A stretch of 64,000 bases of DNA from Scytonema hofmannii PCC 7110 (GCF_000346485.2 NZ_KQ976354.1:2300181-2364180); one strand, 5' to 3'; shown: positions 18,755 to 28,118, counted from the first letter of the stretch. Numbers and translations: made by a program. The notes: generated by a model from the sequence alone, not told the origin.

Positions 18755-19207
18755 ATGTCAAATAATTTAAAGATTGGTCATCTTGATCGCGACGTAAAAG
18801 ATACGCACTCTTTAGATGATTTACGTATTCTTGTAGTAGATGACGATCCGGATAGCAGTATGTTACTTGCTTTTATTCTTGAAAGTTATGGTAGTCAAGT
18901 AATGATTGCATCGTCATCCATAGAAGCGTTGGGAATATTAAAAGAATTTGAACCGAATTTTTTAATTTCCGATATTGTTATGCCGCAAGTGGACGGTTAT
19001 TCATTAATTCGCCGAATTAGAAATCTTGATTCTCCACTAAGAACGATTCCCAGCGTGGCGGTAACAGTTGTAAAACCAGAAGAAGGACACAAATTGGCTT
19101 TAATATCAGGGTTTCAAGCTTACTTGATTAAACCAGTAGACCCCGATAATTTAATCACAGAAATCAATAAACTTACCGTTTCTACAGAAAACTTTAATTG
19201 TGATTGA
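18755..19207 (+). CDS. Single-domain response regulator (CheY-like)
   Basis: The 150-residue protein has a ~20-residue N-terminal tail and then a receiver domain: acidic pair DD29-30, phospho-acceptor Asp73 in ISDIVMPQVDG, and the conserved Lys in LIKPVD. There is no output domain, so it acts by protein-protein contact. AGGAGAC lies upstream of the ATG. No cognate kinase is adjacent. A 68-bp copy of the upstream TPR gene's 3' end follows right after the stop. Confidence 0.88.
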   Translation: MSNNLKIGHLDRDVKDTHSLDDLRILVVDDDPDSSMLLAFILESYGSQVMIASSSIEALGILKEFEPNFLISDIVMPQVDGYSLIRRIRNLDSPLRTIPSVAVTVVKPEEGHKLALISGFQAYLIKPVDPDNLITEINKLTVSTENFNCD

Positions 19208-19212
19208 AAAAA

Positions 19213-19280
19213 AGCGATTCGAGAAGGCTTGGAAATATGCTGATATCAAGCTTGTTGCTTCATGAGTTTGAGTTTTGATG
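19213..19280 (+). repeat. Duplicated 3' end of the TPR gene
   Basis: These 68 bp match 17475-17542 at 64 positions, covering the last ~18 codons, the stop and the following bases of the TPR gene. They are the remains of a local duplication whose other sequence has been lost. The rest of 19281-19464 holds nothing I recognise. Confidence 0.9.
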
Positions 19281-19464
19281 ACTCCCGTCAGGGGCTTTTG
19301 TAACCAAAGCCATTTTACGAACGTTTTCCCTAAATACACTGTTCTCATGCCACATCGGTATCGTATGATGATGTAAAAATTTTGACGCATGAGACGGCAA
19401 TGTTTTTCTTCCATACTTACAGCAGTTTTTGTTTCCAATTCAATGATATTGCTAAAAAATTGTT

Positions 19465-19728
19465 CTAATCTACCAACCCTGGCTTTGTTTGTGTAGCTGC
19501 TAGCTGAATTTTTAGGATTTTATTTTGTTCCCTAAGTACTCCTGGTGAATCAATCTGACAATCGTCAAAAGTCACAGAGTCAACATCTAGGAACTGAGCG
19601 ATCGCCAACTCAATTACTAATTCTGGGGAAAGTTGGGTTTGTTTGGAGTATTCCTCTATTGCCTGCCTAATGCGCTCTGGCAAGTAGTCCAAGATATTTT
19701 TAAGTGCATTTGTTTCGGTTCTTTGCAT
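19465..19728 (-). CDS. Small helical hypothetical protein
   Basis: The 87-residue product is acidic and helical: LKNILDYLPERIRQAIEEYSKQTQLSPELVIELAIAQFLDVDSVTF then VLREQNKILKIQLAATQ, a likely short coiled coil. The first part resembles an antitoxin or RHH-like helix pair in style but no partner toxin is adjacent. I believe related small proteins exist in other cyanobacteria, but I cannot name a family. Confidence 0.6.
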   Translation of the reverse strand: MQRTETNALKNILDYLPERIRQAIEEYSKQTQLSPELVIELAIAQFLDVDSVTFDDCQIDSPGVLREQNKILKIQLAATQTKPGLVD

Positions 19729-19802
19729 AGTACTTACTCTTACGATGGAATTTTACTGTTATATACTTCCCACGGGTATAGATTGCGCTTTTGAACCCAG
19801 GT

Positions 19803-19830
19803 GTAGGGGCGCAAGGCATTGCGCCCCTAC
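19803..19830. repeat. Palindrome with 12-bp arms in a 308-bp intergenic region
   Basis: GTAGGGGCGCAA (19803-19814) and TTGCGCCCCTAC (19819-19830) form a perfect stem with a four-base loop. Variants appear near 3190 and 26903. Apart from this and an AT-rich stretch, 19729-20036 holds no recognised feature. Confidence 0.88.
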
Positions 19831-20036
19831 AAAGGATGTTGTTCATTTTCACGTTTATTAAGTATAAGAATTAACAGATCGCTATTAACGAACCGTTTTG
19901 AACTGATTCGCAACAGTTAAGTTAGAGTTATAAGTTATAAATTTATTTTATAGCTTATAACTAAGACTATTTTCAAAAATTATTTATAAACTGCTTAATA
20001 GTAGTCGCAAGCAGAAAAGCTTAACAAGAAAAACTC

Positions 20037-20912
20037 ATGAACACACAGCAAGCCAATGACTTCGACAAAATTAGCCTCACTGCTTTTATGGTGAGCTTAG
20101 CCAGAGAGTTTACAGATATTCCCTATGCTGGGGAGTTGGCAAAATTGGTAGAAGCGCAAAGATTCATAGAGCTATATTTACCGCAAAATCAAGACAAGAG
20201 CGTTTTGCTAACCGCACGTGTGGAAGCTCGCTACAAAGCTATTAACCAAGTCATGGCTCAATATCAAATAACCCAAATTCTAGAACTTGCATCTGGTTTG
20301 CTACCGCGTGGTATGAACTTATCTTGTGACCCTAACATCACTTTTATTGAAACCGATTTGCCTGCAATGATTCGCTGTAAACAACAATTGGTTCAGCAAC
20401 TCATTGGGGAACGTCCCAATCTGCACTTTGTAGAAATTGATGCTACTAGCAGTCCCAGCCATTTTTTAAAAAGTACCGTGCATTTAAAAGCAGAACAGCC
20501 AGTCATGCTTTTGTGTGAGGGGCTTCTGACACACCTTACACTCTCAGAAAAACAACAAGTATGCACCAACGTCCGAGAAATGCTTCACGCTTACGGTGGA
20601 GTCTGGATTACCCCTGATTTCATTGACACACCTAGCTTTTCGCGATCGCTACAAAATGACCCAGATTTACAAAAGCTAATACAAATAGGAACCAACTTTA
20701 CAGGTAGGTCTTTAGTAGATAATAATTTTGCAACTCCCGACCAAGCGCGACAATTCGCTTACGAACAAGGCTTCCGCGTAGTGGAGTATAGTATGCTGAA
20801 CGTAATCAACGAGTTAAGCTCCTTGAAAATTTTAGGCGTTGATGCAGAAGTGGTTAAGAAAATGCTCACCACTCAGTTTGTCTTTGCTCTGACTCTTGAT
20901 ATCGCTGATTGA
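20037..20912 (+). CDS. Class I SAM-dependent methyltransferase, LCMT/COG3315-like
   Basis: The 291-residue protein has the leucine-carboxyl-methyltransferase-like arrangement: a conserved Arg-rich N-terminal region (LTARVEARYKAINQVM), SAM motif I ILELASGLLPRGM, an acidic strand end FIETDLP, FVEIDATS, and LLCEGLLTHLTLSEKQQV. It transfers a methyl group from SAM to an unknown acceptor; related proteins methylate secondary metabolites or protein carboxyl groups. It stands alone, convergent with the next gene, separated by 5 bp. Confidence 0.82.
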   Translation: MNTQQANDFDKISLTAFMVSLAREFTDIPYAGELAKLVEAQRFIELYLPQNQDKSVLLTARVEARYKAINQVMAQYQITQILELASGLLPRGMNLSCDPNITFIETDLPAMIRCKQQLVQQLIGERPNLHFVEIDATSSPSHFLKSTVHLKAEQPVMLLCEGLLTHLTLSEKQQVCTNVREMLHAYGGVWITPDFIDTPSFSRSLQNDPDLQKLIQIGTNFTGRSLVDNNFATPDQARQFAYEQGFRVVEYSMLNVINELSSLKILGVDAEVVKKMLTTQFVFALTLDIAD

Positions 20913-20917
20913 AGTAT

Positions 20918-21388
20918 CTACTGATTTCTCAGTTCTCTTGATGAAGGAAATATTTGATTGGGAGTTGTTCGCAGTCCTCCATTCGAGCTATTTGGACTAA
21001 GATACGCTCCACCTGGTTTCATCTTATCTTTCCTAAGAATGACACGTGTTCCATTGCGGTAGTAGAAAGTTTTTGTACCATTACCGTTATCAATTGTATT
21101 GGAAGGATAAAGCGTACCATTATTTGGTGTAGTAATTCTACCATTCGGGGCAATGCGAGTTCCAGAAGGATAGCTGAGAAAATTACCTGTACCTTGCGAT
21201 CCATAGGAATTAGGATCATTTTGCGCCCATGCTAGTTGAGGTGTTAAAGCACCCAAAACTGCTACACCAGTTATAAGGAGTTTGAAGATTTTTGCGCGAG
21301 CGCCCAATCTATGCTTGGTGACAAACGAATTAGACTGGGACACAAAATTGTAGCTCAGATGTTTGAATGCACTGTTCCCAGGAATCAT
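20918..21388 (-). CDS. Secreted hypothetical protein
   Basis: ATG 21388 is preceded by AGGAGGGATTCC, a good ribosome site. The 156-residue product has a long N-terminal region then a hydrophobic stretch (IFKLLITGVAVLGALTPQLAWAQ) consistent with a signal peptide cleaved after AWA at ~55. The mature part is Asn/Gly/Ser/Thr-rich, with repeated xGTRI.xNGxxxTPNNGT-type turns and FYYRNGTRVILRKDKMKPGGAYL. No family was recognised. Confidence 0.6.
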   Translation of the reverse strand: MIPGNSAFKHLSYNFVSQSNSFVTKHRLGARAKIFKLLITGVAVLGALTPQLAWAQNDPNSYGSQGTGNFLSYPSGTRIAPNGRITTPNNGTLYPSNTIDNGNGTKTFYYRNGTRVILRKDKMKPGGAYLSPNSSNGGLRTTPNQIFPSSRELRNQ

Positions 21389-21554
21389 GGAATCCCTCCT
21401 GTATAGTCTGCTATCTACTATTATGAACCTTGTTATTGATAATGTTTTCTATCTAAATACCCATAAAAAGGGAATTTTCAATTACAAAACATGATAGATT
21501 GTGAAGGTTCTATAGGAATCATAAATGATTTCTGAAAAAATCTCAGTATTGTAG

Positions 21555-21571
21555 GGTGGGCAATGCCCACC
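21555..21571. repeat. GGTGGGCA palindrome
   Basis: GGTGGGCA, one base, then TGCCCACC. The same unit with the same flank (GTAGGGTGGGCAATGCCCACC) occurs at 33651-33667. The rest of 21389-21661 has no recognised feature. Confidence 0.8.
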
Positions 21572-21661
21572 ATAAGCTTTATGTGTGCGGCATAGCCCTA
21601 ACTACGTATATTTCAAAAATCAAATAGGAGTCTTATATTTCAATATTTTATTAGAGGCAGT

Positions 21662-21967
21662 ATGATTTTAGAAGTTGCAATTCTCCAGGTAAAACCCGGA
21701 AAAGCTCCTGAATTTGAAACAGCTTTCAAGCTAGCTTCATCAGCGATCGCTTCAATGCATGGCTATATTAATCACGAGCTACAACGATGCTTGGAAGTAG
21801 AAAATCGGTACATTTTACTAGTGCGTTGGGAAAAATTAGAAGACCATACAGTTGGTTTTCGTCAATCCCCAGAATATCAACAATGGCGTCAATTATTGCA
21901 CCATTTTTACGAGCCGTTTCCGACAGTTGAACATTATGAAATGGTAATGACTAGCCAAATATCATAA
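21662..21967 (+). CDS. Antibiotic biosynthesis monooxygenase (ABM) domain protein
   Basis: The 101-residue protein is a dimeric alpha-beta barrel type: [25 protein letters not shown], then [34 protein letters not shown] and [31 protein letters not shown] sits about five bases before the ATG. Members act as cofactor-free oxygenases or haem-related enzymes, or have unknown substrates; none can be chosen here. Confidence 0.85.
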   Translation: MILEVAILQVKPGKAPEFETAFKLASSAIASMHGYINHELQRCLEVENRYILLVRWEKLEDHTVGFRQSPEYQQWRQLLHHFYEPFPTVEHYEMVMTSQIS

Positions 21968-22058
21968 CATTTAAATATGACTTATTTACAAGAAGAAAAG
22001 CAGAAGAAAAGCGTGCTTTTCAGCATGGATTCCTTCTACCCTCTGCTTTTTTCTATAC

Positions 22059-22433
22059 TTAAAAAAGTCGAAAAATGAACGGATAACGGAACGGTTCATC
22101 AGGCTTGCTAAAACAATGTAACAATGCCCAAATTGTCAGCCCCCAATGTAGTGCAAAGCCAAAAGCAACAACTGGAAAGAATAAAATTCCACCAAGACCA
22201 AAGGTCAGCCAAGATAAAATTCCAATTGGCACTCCAATGACAGTCGCCCAGAACCAAACATTGAAGTGAAAATTAATTGATTCTGTCGCGTTACTTTTAA
22301 CAACTGGATCATCCGAAATTAAGTTAATCACAATTGGAATCCCAATCGAAAACAATGTTGTGCTGAAGAAAATCGCACCATGAGACAGAGATGATAGCAA
22401 TTTGCGCTTATCAGAATCGTTTGTAACTTGCAT
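22059..22433 (-). CDS. DUF4870 membrane protein
   Basis: The 124-residue protein has three hydrophobic segments (SLSHGAIFFSTTLFSIGIPIVINLI, FNVWFWATVIGVPIGILSWL, LGGILFFPVVAFGFALHWGLTIWALLHC). It carries the DUF4870 pattern of a charged loop between the first two (DDPVVKSNATESINFHFN), where the family has AxEALNFQ. A GAGGAG lies upstream of the ATG at 22433. Role unknown. Confidence 0.85.
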   Translation of the reverse strand: MQVTNDSDKRKLLSSLSHGAIFFSTTLFSIGIPIVINLISDDPVVKSNATESINFHFNVWFWATVIGVPIGILSWLTFGLGGILFFPVVAFGFALHWGLTIWALLHCFSKPDEPFRYPFIFRLF

Positions 22434-22548
22434 CCTGGAGGCTCCTCTATTCTCTTTATAGTTTTAATTTTAAACGGGATTTGGCGGCTTTTGTATTACT
22501 GATTACCGTACTTTCAACAAAATTTCTAGGTTTGTATGGCGCGTGTTC

Positions 22549-22581
22549 AGATCCCCGACTTCTCTAAGAAGTCGGGGATCT
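22549..22581. repeat. Dispersed palindrome, 15-bp arms
   Basis: AGATCCCCGACTTCT (22549-22563), a three-base loop, and its exact reverse complement (22567-22581). It is the same element as at 792-824 and lies between the ends of the rsgA and DUF4870 genes. Confidence 0.9.
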
Positions 22582-22607
22582 ATCTAACTATCGTTCCGCC
22601 TCCTCAA

Positions 22608-23669
22608 TCAACGCTTTTTGTAATTTCGGATCTCTTTATGAATTTTCTTCCATCGTTCTTTCTCCAATAAATTCAACCTTTGGTCTTGCTTGCGAGCAAG
22701 ATAATTAAGTTCTTTTTGCAACTTTTGATAGTTCAGGAACCTTCGATAGTCAAGTGTTCCTTCATCCAATGCTTGCTGCACTGCACAACCAGGTTCGCGC
22801 TCGTGCTGGCAATTTCGGAAACGACATTGTTGTACAAACATTTCGATATCTGCAAATGTTTCCTGCAACCCCTCGTCTCCCGACCAAACTTGGAGTTCCC
22901 GCATACCTGGGGTATCTACAATCAAGCCACCTGTTGGCAGTAAAATTAACTCTCGATAGGTGGTTGTGTGCTTCCCTCGATTGTCTCCTTTTCTTACCGC
23001 TTGCACAGTTTGAACATCTGTTCCTATCAATTGATTGGCGATCGTAGATTTGCCAACACCAGACGATCCCAACAAAGCCACTGTTTGTCCGGATTGGAGG
23101 TAAGGCTTTAAGCCATCCAATCCTTGAGAGGTACTGGCACTTAAAACTACAATGGGTACACCAAGTGAGATCGCTTCCACCTCCGCCACACACTGTTCCA
23201 GGCGATCGCACAAGTCTGCTTTATTAAGAATGATAACAGGATTCGCCCCGCTATCCCAAGCTGTAATTAGGTAACGTTCGATTCTTCTGGGATTAAAGTC
23301 TCCATCCAATCCTGAGACTAAAAACACCGTGTCAACGTTGGTAGCAACGATTTGTTCTTCCGTTTTACCACCTACAGTCTTGCGGGAAAATTTGCTTTTT
23401 CTCGGCAAAATTGCCTGGATAGTTGCTCGTCTTTCAGAATCTCTCACCTGAATAACAACCCAATCCCCTACAGCAGGAAAATCTGTTGATTCAGTCGCTT
23501 GGTATCTCAGTTTACCTGTAACTTCTGCTGAAAGTTCTCCGCGATCGCTGTAAAGGACGTAAGTATTTTTATGTTCAATCGCAACCCTACCAACAGTAAA
23601 TCCTTCTTTGCGTAATGGTTCAAAGCTAGAAGCAAAAAAATCGCTCCAGCCCAAACAATTCAAATTCAT
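22608..23669 (-). CDS. rsgA: Ribosome small-subunit-dependent GTPase A
   Basis: ATG 23669 is chosen because GAGGAAA sits six bases upstream; the 353-residue length fits the family. An N-terminal OB fold ([10 protein letters not shown]...AVGDWVVIQ) precedes a circularly permuted GTPase domain: NKAD (149-152, G4) comes before GSSGVGKST (201-209, G1) and DTPGM (252-256, G3). The zinc-binding knuckle is Cys282, Cys287, His289 and Cys295. RsgA tests the decoding centre during late maturation of the 30S subunit. A Gln/Lys-rich C-terminal helix follows. It is monocistronic here. Confidence 0.96.
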   Translation of the reverse strand: MNLNCLGWSDFFASSFEPLRKEGFTVGRVAIEHKNTYVLYSDRGELSAEVTGKLRYQATESTDFPAVGDWVVIQVRDSERRATIQAILPRKSKFSRKTVGGKTEEQIVATNVDTVFLVSGLDGDFNPRRIERYLITAWDSGANPVIILNKADLCDRLEQCVAEVEAISLGVPIVVLSASTSQGLDGLKPYLQSGQTVALLGSSGVGKSTIANQLIGTDVQTVQAVRKGDNRGKHTTTYRELILLPTGGLIVDTPGMRELQVWSGDEGLQETFADIEMFVQQCRFRNCQHEREPGCAVQQALDEGTLDYRRFLNYQKLQKELNYLARKQDQRLNLLEKERWKKIHKEIRNYKKR

Positions 23670-23709
23670 TTGTATTTCCTCGGTGCGTGCCAATTTTTTT
23701 GCACAAGGT

Positions 23710-23892
23710 TCACAGAGGAATTGCGAGCTTCATTCCTGCGCGATCGAGGACTGAACGATAATCTCTGTGCCTTGTGTCGGATGTTTTGAAAAAGCCAAAG
23801 TGACTTTGACGGCTACAAATACACTCATCGTTTGTCCTCCTGACGCGTCTAATAATGTTATCAACAATTTCACTGCTGTGAATTCCGGACAT
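23710..23892 (-). CDS. Possible small protein, weak support
   Basis: A 60-codon frame ([23 protein letters not shown]...) has AGGA six bases before its ATG. Inside it, AGGAGG precedes an ATG at 23828 in another frame ([19 protein letters not shown], 32 codons, to 23730). Each has a believable ribosome site, but they overlap and neither matches a family I know. One or both may be decayed remnants. Nothing else is seen in 23893-24115. Confidence 0.25.
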   Translation of the reverse strand: MSGIHSSEIVDNIIRRVRRTNDECICSRQSHFGFFKTSDTRHRDYRSVLDRAGMKLAIPL

Positions 23893-24115
23893 GCTAAATC
23901 CTGTTTTTCTAAAAAACTAGTGAAGATACATAATAACAGTGACTTTCTGTGATACTTTCTTATATAAGTCATCTGTGTATTGGTACGTATAATTATCTAT
24001 TTACTCTCTTGAAAAAGTTCTTTTTTCATAGAGCAGCAAAGATTTTGACTAAACCAGCGCTATCCCTGTTGACTAAGTTTAATTAAGTTATAAAAAATAC
24101 AAATACAGAGTAAGT

Positions 24116-25159
24116 ATGAAAAAAGAACTCTTGACAGCAGGATTTTTCCTCTTCTCTTTGACTTTACCCCTAAAAGCTTCTGCGGCCTTTAGCCAATTTA
24201 ATGTATTTGGTGATAGCCTGTCGGATACTGGTAATGTATTCAATGTCACTCAGCAATTCTCGCCTACAGGTGCGATTCCTCCAAGCCCGCCTTACTTTCA
24301 AGGACGTTTTTCCAACAATAAGGTTTGGGTAGACTACCTTGGAGAAGCTATAGGATTAACCCCCACTTTATTCACCAATCTGGGTAGTACGGTTCCAACC
24401 CAAGGTGTCAACTTTGCTTTTGGTGGGTCTACCAGCGGTCAAGACAATGCTTTTGTTCCTGGCGTACCAGGAGTGCTGGCGCAAGTCGGCGGGTTTACGC
24501 AACCCTTTTTAACAACTAACCAAAAGGTAGAAGCAAATGGACTCTATGCTGTGTGGGGAGGTGGAAACGATTACCTATTCGGTAAAAATCCTAACGTTGC
24601 TCAGACAGTAAAGAATATATCAGATTCAGTAGGTTTACTTGCCCAAGCGGGTGCCAAAAATATTTTGGTATTTAATTTGCCCGATCTAGGCAAAACCCCA
24701 ATCGCATTAGGGTCTGTCAATTCCCCTACTTTAAACGCTGCGACAAACGCTCATAATGCGGCATTAGCAACATCTGTAGCTTCTTTAAGCAATACTATTC
24801 CAGGTGTTAATATCATCCCTGTGGATATTAATTCGTTATTTAATAGGGCGATCGCTAATCCAGGGGAATTTGGTTTTAAAGATGTGACCACCTCTTGCGT
24901 AGTGTATAGAATCGTAACAAACGAAGTTTTGAAAACCTGTGATAATCCAAACGATTTTCTCTTCTTTGATGAAGTTCATCCCACTACAAATGCTCACAAG
25001 TTGGTAGCAGAAACAGCACTAGCTGCAATTAGAGCTAAGTCTGTACCCGAACCTTCGACAACTTTCGGTATGTTAGCACTTGGTGCTTTGGGTGCAGCAG
25101 CAATGTTCAAGTATAGACGCAAACAACTTGCCGCGACTCGCACTAAGTCAAATCCCTAG
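24116..25159 (+). CDS. SGNH/GDSL hydrolase with PEP-CTERM sorting signal
   Basis: The 347-residue product has a signal peptide (~1-23) and GDSL block I (FNVFGDSLSDTGN, nucleophile Ser). It also has the YAVWGGGNDY block with Gly/Asn oxyanion residues, FNLPDLGKTP, and the catalytic DEVHPTTNAH (Asp and His). The C-terminus is VPEPSTTFGMLALGALGAAAMFKYRRK: a PEP motif, one membrane span and a basic tail, the PEP-CTERM signal read by an exosortase. The enzyme is therefore an exported esterase or lipase of unknown substrate, probably processed at the cell surface. Confidence 0.93.
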   Translation: MKKELLTAGFFLFSLTLPLKASAAFSQFNVFGDSLSDTGNVFNVTQQFSPTGAIPPSPPYFQGRFSNNKVWVDYLGEAIGLTPTLFTNLGSTVPTQGVNFAFGGSTSGQDNAFVPGVPGVLAQVGGFTQPFLTTNQKVEANGLYAVWGGGNDYLFGKNPNVAQTVKNISDSVGLLAQAGAKNILVFNLPDLGKTPIALGSVNSPTLNAATNAHNAALATSVASLSNTIPGVNIIPVDINSLFNRAIANPGEFGFKDVTTSCVVYRIVTNEVLKTCDNPNDFLFFDEVHPTTNAHKLVAETALAAIRAKSVPEPSTTFGMLALGALGAAAMFKYRRKQLAATRTKSNP

Positions 25160-25169
25160 CACTCTCACC

Positions 25170-25250
25170 TCTTACCTCTGCGTACTCTGCGTCTCGGCGG
25201 TTAAATCAATTCTTTTAAACCGCAGAGGCGCAGAGAGCACAGAGAAAAAA
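25170..25250. repeat. Long imperfect inverted repeat (CTCTGCG/CGCAGAG)
   Basis: CTCTGCGTACTCTGCGTCTC...GGCGGTT and AACCGCAGAGGCGCAGAGAG are inverted copies. The second resembles the dispersed unit near 33687. It lies between convergent genes and could end transcription from both sides. Confidence 0.75.
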
Positions 25251-25291
25251 GATGAGGAATACAGAGATCGCACTTCCCGTACTGCTTTTGA

Positions 25292-25888
25292 TTATCTAGC
25301 GGGACTATCAAAGTTCTTTACATCTGTTGGAACGCAAATGCCAACTGAAGAAGTCGATTGAGAATAAATTGTCCTTACTTGAGGGTTACCCCAAATAACA
25401 GTGGTAGCAAGAGCAGCAAGCGCCCCTAATGATATACCAGCGAGATATCTCACCTCAGAACGGAGACGCTTAATCTCGCCTTGGCTGGTATTTTCTATTC
25501 CTGATAAAGAATCTAATTGGACTTCTGAGACTATGGTTGTAGGAAGAGGTACTGGTTGTATAACTGTGAAAGTCACTTGCAAGTAAAGCCAGTCTGTAAT
25601 CAATTGGGGACAATTCTTTTGAAACCAACGCAGCGCAAAGATTTTGAACGCTGGTTTGGACATTCTAGCAATTGATTTTGCTACAGCGTTGAGAGAGCGG
25701 TTCTGAAGCTTTTTGTTAATTAGGTTCACCGAAGCAACATCGTACAGACCATCCAAAATAAGCTTTACGGTGGCTTCCTCACTTTTAACTAAATGATTTA
25801 GCAGCAGAAGAACATCATGCATGCGCTCTTGTTGCATTTGTTCCTCTACCAATTGTTGCGGAATTTTTACTAACTTTGGGCTGGACAC
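25292..25888 (-). CDS. Hypothetical protein with one membrane span
   Basis: The longest reading starts at a GTG at 25888 (198 residues) with no clear ribosome site, so the start is uncertain. Residues ~1-85 are helical (QQLVEEQMQQERMHDVLLLLNHLVKSEEATVKLILDGLYDVASVNLI), followed by FALRWFQKNCPQLITDWLYLQV. A membrane span lies at ~150-166 (LAGISLGALAALATTVIW), with a short external tail. I recognise no domain. It is separated from devA by about 185 bp on the same strand. Confidence 0.55.
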   Translation of the reverse strand: MSSPKLVKIPQQLVEEQMQQERMHDVLLLLNHLVKSEEATVKLILDGLYDVASVNLINKKLQNRSLNAVAKSIARMSKPAFKIFALRWFQKNCPQLITDWLYLQVTFTVIQPVPLPTTIVSEVQLDSLSGIENTSQGEIKRLRSEVRYLAGISLGALAALATTVIWGNPQVRTIYSQSTSSVGICVPTDVKNFDSPAR

Positions 25889-26072
25889 TGTATTAAACTA
25901 ACCAACAGGTAGGGTGGATAATAGATAACCCAGAGCATAACATTTGGTTTTCAAAGTTGTCTTCCATCTGAAGAAAATAAATTATTTTTACCTATCTATC
26001 CGTAGATTTACAGTGGAGGTAGATAACAGATTGAGTCACGAAACCTAACCTACATTCATGCTTTTTTAAGGT

Positions 26073-26843
26073 TTAGTAAACGTAAATTCCGCCTGTTTGC
26101 TGCAAGTTGATTGTTGTATCTCCAGCACCCGACCCTGCTTGTCTAATAGTATTGTTACTCGTCGATTCTTGACTCGCTAAACGACCATCTTCCATGTAGA
26201 CAATGCGATCGGCAATGTCAAGAATGCGATTGTCGTGGGTGACTAACAAGATCGTGCAACTCTTCTCTTTGGCAAGATGTTGCATGAGTTCTACAACGTC
26301 GCGACCGGATTTTTTATCGAGTGCTGCTGTTGGTTCGTCAGCTAGCACAATTTTGGGTTCTGCTACTAGGGCGCGTGCAATGGCGACTCTTTGTTTTTGC
26401 CCTCCCGAAAGGTCATCGGGATAGTAGTTTATACGCTGACCCAATCCTACTTGTTCTAGCATAGCGATCGCACGATTAACCATTTGTTCGGAAGTTATGC
26501 TTTGATGCAGTTCTAAACCCATTTTGACGTTCTGCAATGCTGTGAGACTACCGTGAAGATTATGCGCTTGAAAAATATAACCGTTGTTGCGCCTTGCTAA
26601 TGTCAGTTCTTTCGCAGTTGCACCGCATAATTCTCGTTCCAAAACACGCATACTGCCATCTTGGGTGGAACGCAGCCCTCCTACAAGTGTCAGAAGTGTG
26701 GTTTTTCCAGACCCTGAGAGACCTGTCATAATGACAATTTCACCTGGATTTATTTCTAAGTTGATGTCGAATAACACTTGTTTGCGGAGTTGACCGCGAC
26801 CGAAATAATGATTGAGGTTTTTGATGGAGATGACGGATTTCAT
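26073..26843 (-). CDS. devA: DevA-type ABC exporter ATPase
   Basis: The 256-residue ATPase has Walker A GLSGSGKTT, signature LSGGQKQRVAIARAL, Walker B IVLADEPTAALDKKSGRDVV and H-loop VTHDNR. It begins VISIKNLNHYFGRGQLRKQVL, the DevA start. With DevC and DevB it forms a tripartite exporter working with a TolC-like outer membrane protein; the founding copy in Anabaena exports heterocyst glycolipids. A ~100-bp gap with dispersed repeats separates it from devC. The divergent TetR regulator suggests this set is a stress- or compound-responsive paralogue rather than the heterocyst one. Confidence 0.92.
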   Translation of the reverse strand: MKSVISIKNLNHYFGRGQLRKQVLFDINLEINPGEIVIMTGLSGSGKTTLLTLVGGLRSTQDGSMRVLERELCGATAKELTLARRNNGYIFQAHNLHGSLTALQNVKMGLELHQSITSEQMVNRAIAMLEQVGLGQRINYYPDDLSGGQKQRVAIARALVAEPKIVLADEPTAALDKKSGRDVVELMQHLAKEKSCTILLVTHDNRILDIADRIVYMEDGRLASQESTSNNTIRQAGSGAGDTTINLQQTGGIYVY

Positions 26844-26848
26844 GATGA

Positions 26849-26931
26849 TTTTTAACCGCAGATGAACGCAGATGGACGCGGATAATTAATTGAACGAACG
26901 ACTGTAGGGGATCGAGGCATTGCGCCCCTAA
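26849..26931. repeat. Dispersed repeats between devC and devA
   Basis: A repeat AACCGCAGATGAACGCAGAT.. (26852-26884), matched near 51586-51616 with GCTGATGGACGCTGATA, is followed by a CTGTAGGGG...GCATTGCGCCCCTA palindrome fragment (26902-26931). Confidence 0.75.
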
Positions 26932-26942
26932 TCACACATTTT

Positions 26943-28118
26943 TTAAAACATATCTGCTGGATCGGCAGATTGCAGTTTTCGAGTGGCGATCGCACCTGAA
27001 ATAATACACATAATTAGGGTTAGTACAAGGACTGTTATCGCTCGTGCTAAGGTCATGTAAATGGGTAAGTTGGTTGCATTTCTTGTTAAAGAATAAAGAC
27101 CAAAAGGCACTACTAATCCAGGAATGAAGCCTAGAATTGCTAAAATAATCGCTTCTTCAAAAATGACTCCTAGTAGATAGAGATTTTGATATCCCATTGC
27201 TTTGAAGGTAGCGTATTCTTTAATATGGGCATTGACATCTGTGGAAAGAACTTGATACACAATAATGATGCCGACTATAAACCCCATTGCTACTCCCAAT
27301 CCAAAGATGAAGCCAATGGGGCTTTCTGTTTGCCAATAGTTTTGCTCGAATTGAATAAATTCTTCGTGGGTTAAAGCTTTGACATCGTCTGGCAAGTAAG
27401 TTTGTAATGCTTCTGCTACCTGTTTTGGATTGTAGCCTGATTCAATATAAATTAACCCTAGATTAATACTTGCTGCTTCTTTTCTAAGAAATAGCCGTAA
27501 AAAGTTTTGATCGCTGGTAATTAGGTTGCCATCAGCCCCAAAGGAAGTTCCTATTTTGAATAAGCCACTGATAGTAATGGTACGATTTTCTATTTCAGTG
27601 GTCGCCATTTTACCTTGTTGAATTTGGGCAATGACATCTTGATACTCTCCCTTGGAACTTTGGTCAAATAAAAAATTATCTGTCAGCTTTATCTTATCTA
27701 ACTGTTGGTTGACTTCAGGTAACTGAAAAGACGAACGGTCGGGATTGATCCCCATAACCTGAATTGATGTTTCGCTGCGAGTTTGAGGATTTTTCCAGGT
27801 AATAACGTTAACGTACATGGCTTCTGCTGCTTTCACTCCTGAAAGAGAAGATGCTTGGTACAATCGTCGCCGGGAAAATGTGGATAAATTTTGCATATTA
27901 CGAGCTTTGGGGCTAATTAAAACAATATCTGCATCCAAAACTCGATTGAGACGTGTATTACTGTCATACAATGCACTTTGAAAACCTAGCTGCATGAACA
28001 TGAGAACATCAGCAAAGGCAATTCCTGATAATGCTACAAGCAGACGACTTTTTTCTCGACTCAGTTGTAGCCACCCTAGAGGGGTTCGTCGTTGTAATTG
28101 TTGGATGAATCCGATCAA
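26943..28118 (-). CDS. devC: DevC-type ABC exporter permease
   Basis: The 391-residue protein begins with the DevC hallmark RRTPLGWLQLSREKSRLLVALSGIAFADVLMFMQLGFQ (first span ~22-45). A large periplasmic MacB-like domain follows (~46-265), then three C-terminal spans of an FtsX-type domain (IGFIFGLGVAMGFIVGIIIVYQVL, YLLGVIFEEAIILAILGF, AITVLVLTLIMCIISG). Its ATG overlaps the devB stop by four bases (ATGA), so the two are translationally coupled. Confidence 0.93.
   Translation of the reverse strand: MIGFIQQLQRRTPLGWLQLSREKSRLLVALSGIAFADVLMFMQLGFQSALYDSNTRLNRVLDADIVLISPKARNMQNLSTFSRRRLYQASSLSGVKAAEAMYVNVITWKNPQTRSETSIQVMGINPDRSSFQLPEVNQQLDKIKLTDNFLFDQSSKGEYQDVIAQIQQGKMATTEIENRTITISGLFKIGTSFGADGNLITSDQNFLRLFLRKEAASINLGLIYIESGYNPKQVAEALQTYLPDDVKALTHEEFIQFEQNYWQTESPIGFIFGLGVAMGFIVGIIIVYQVLSTDVNAHIKEYATFKAMGYQNLYLLGVIFEEAIILAILGFIPGLVVPFGLYSLTRNATNLPIYMTLARAITVLVLTLIMCIISGAIATRKLQSADPADMF

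Noticed and set aside
19151-19438. Minus-strand 95-codon frame
   Set aside because: It spans the duplicated TPR-gene tail and the end of the response regulator in antisense.
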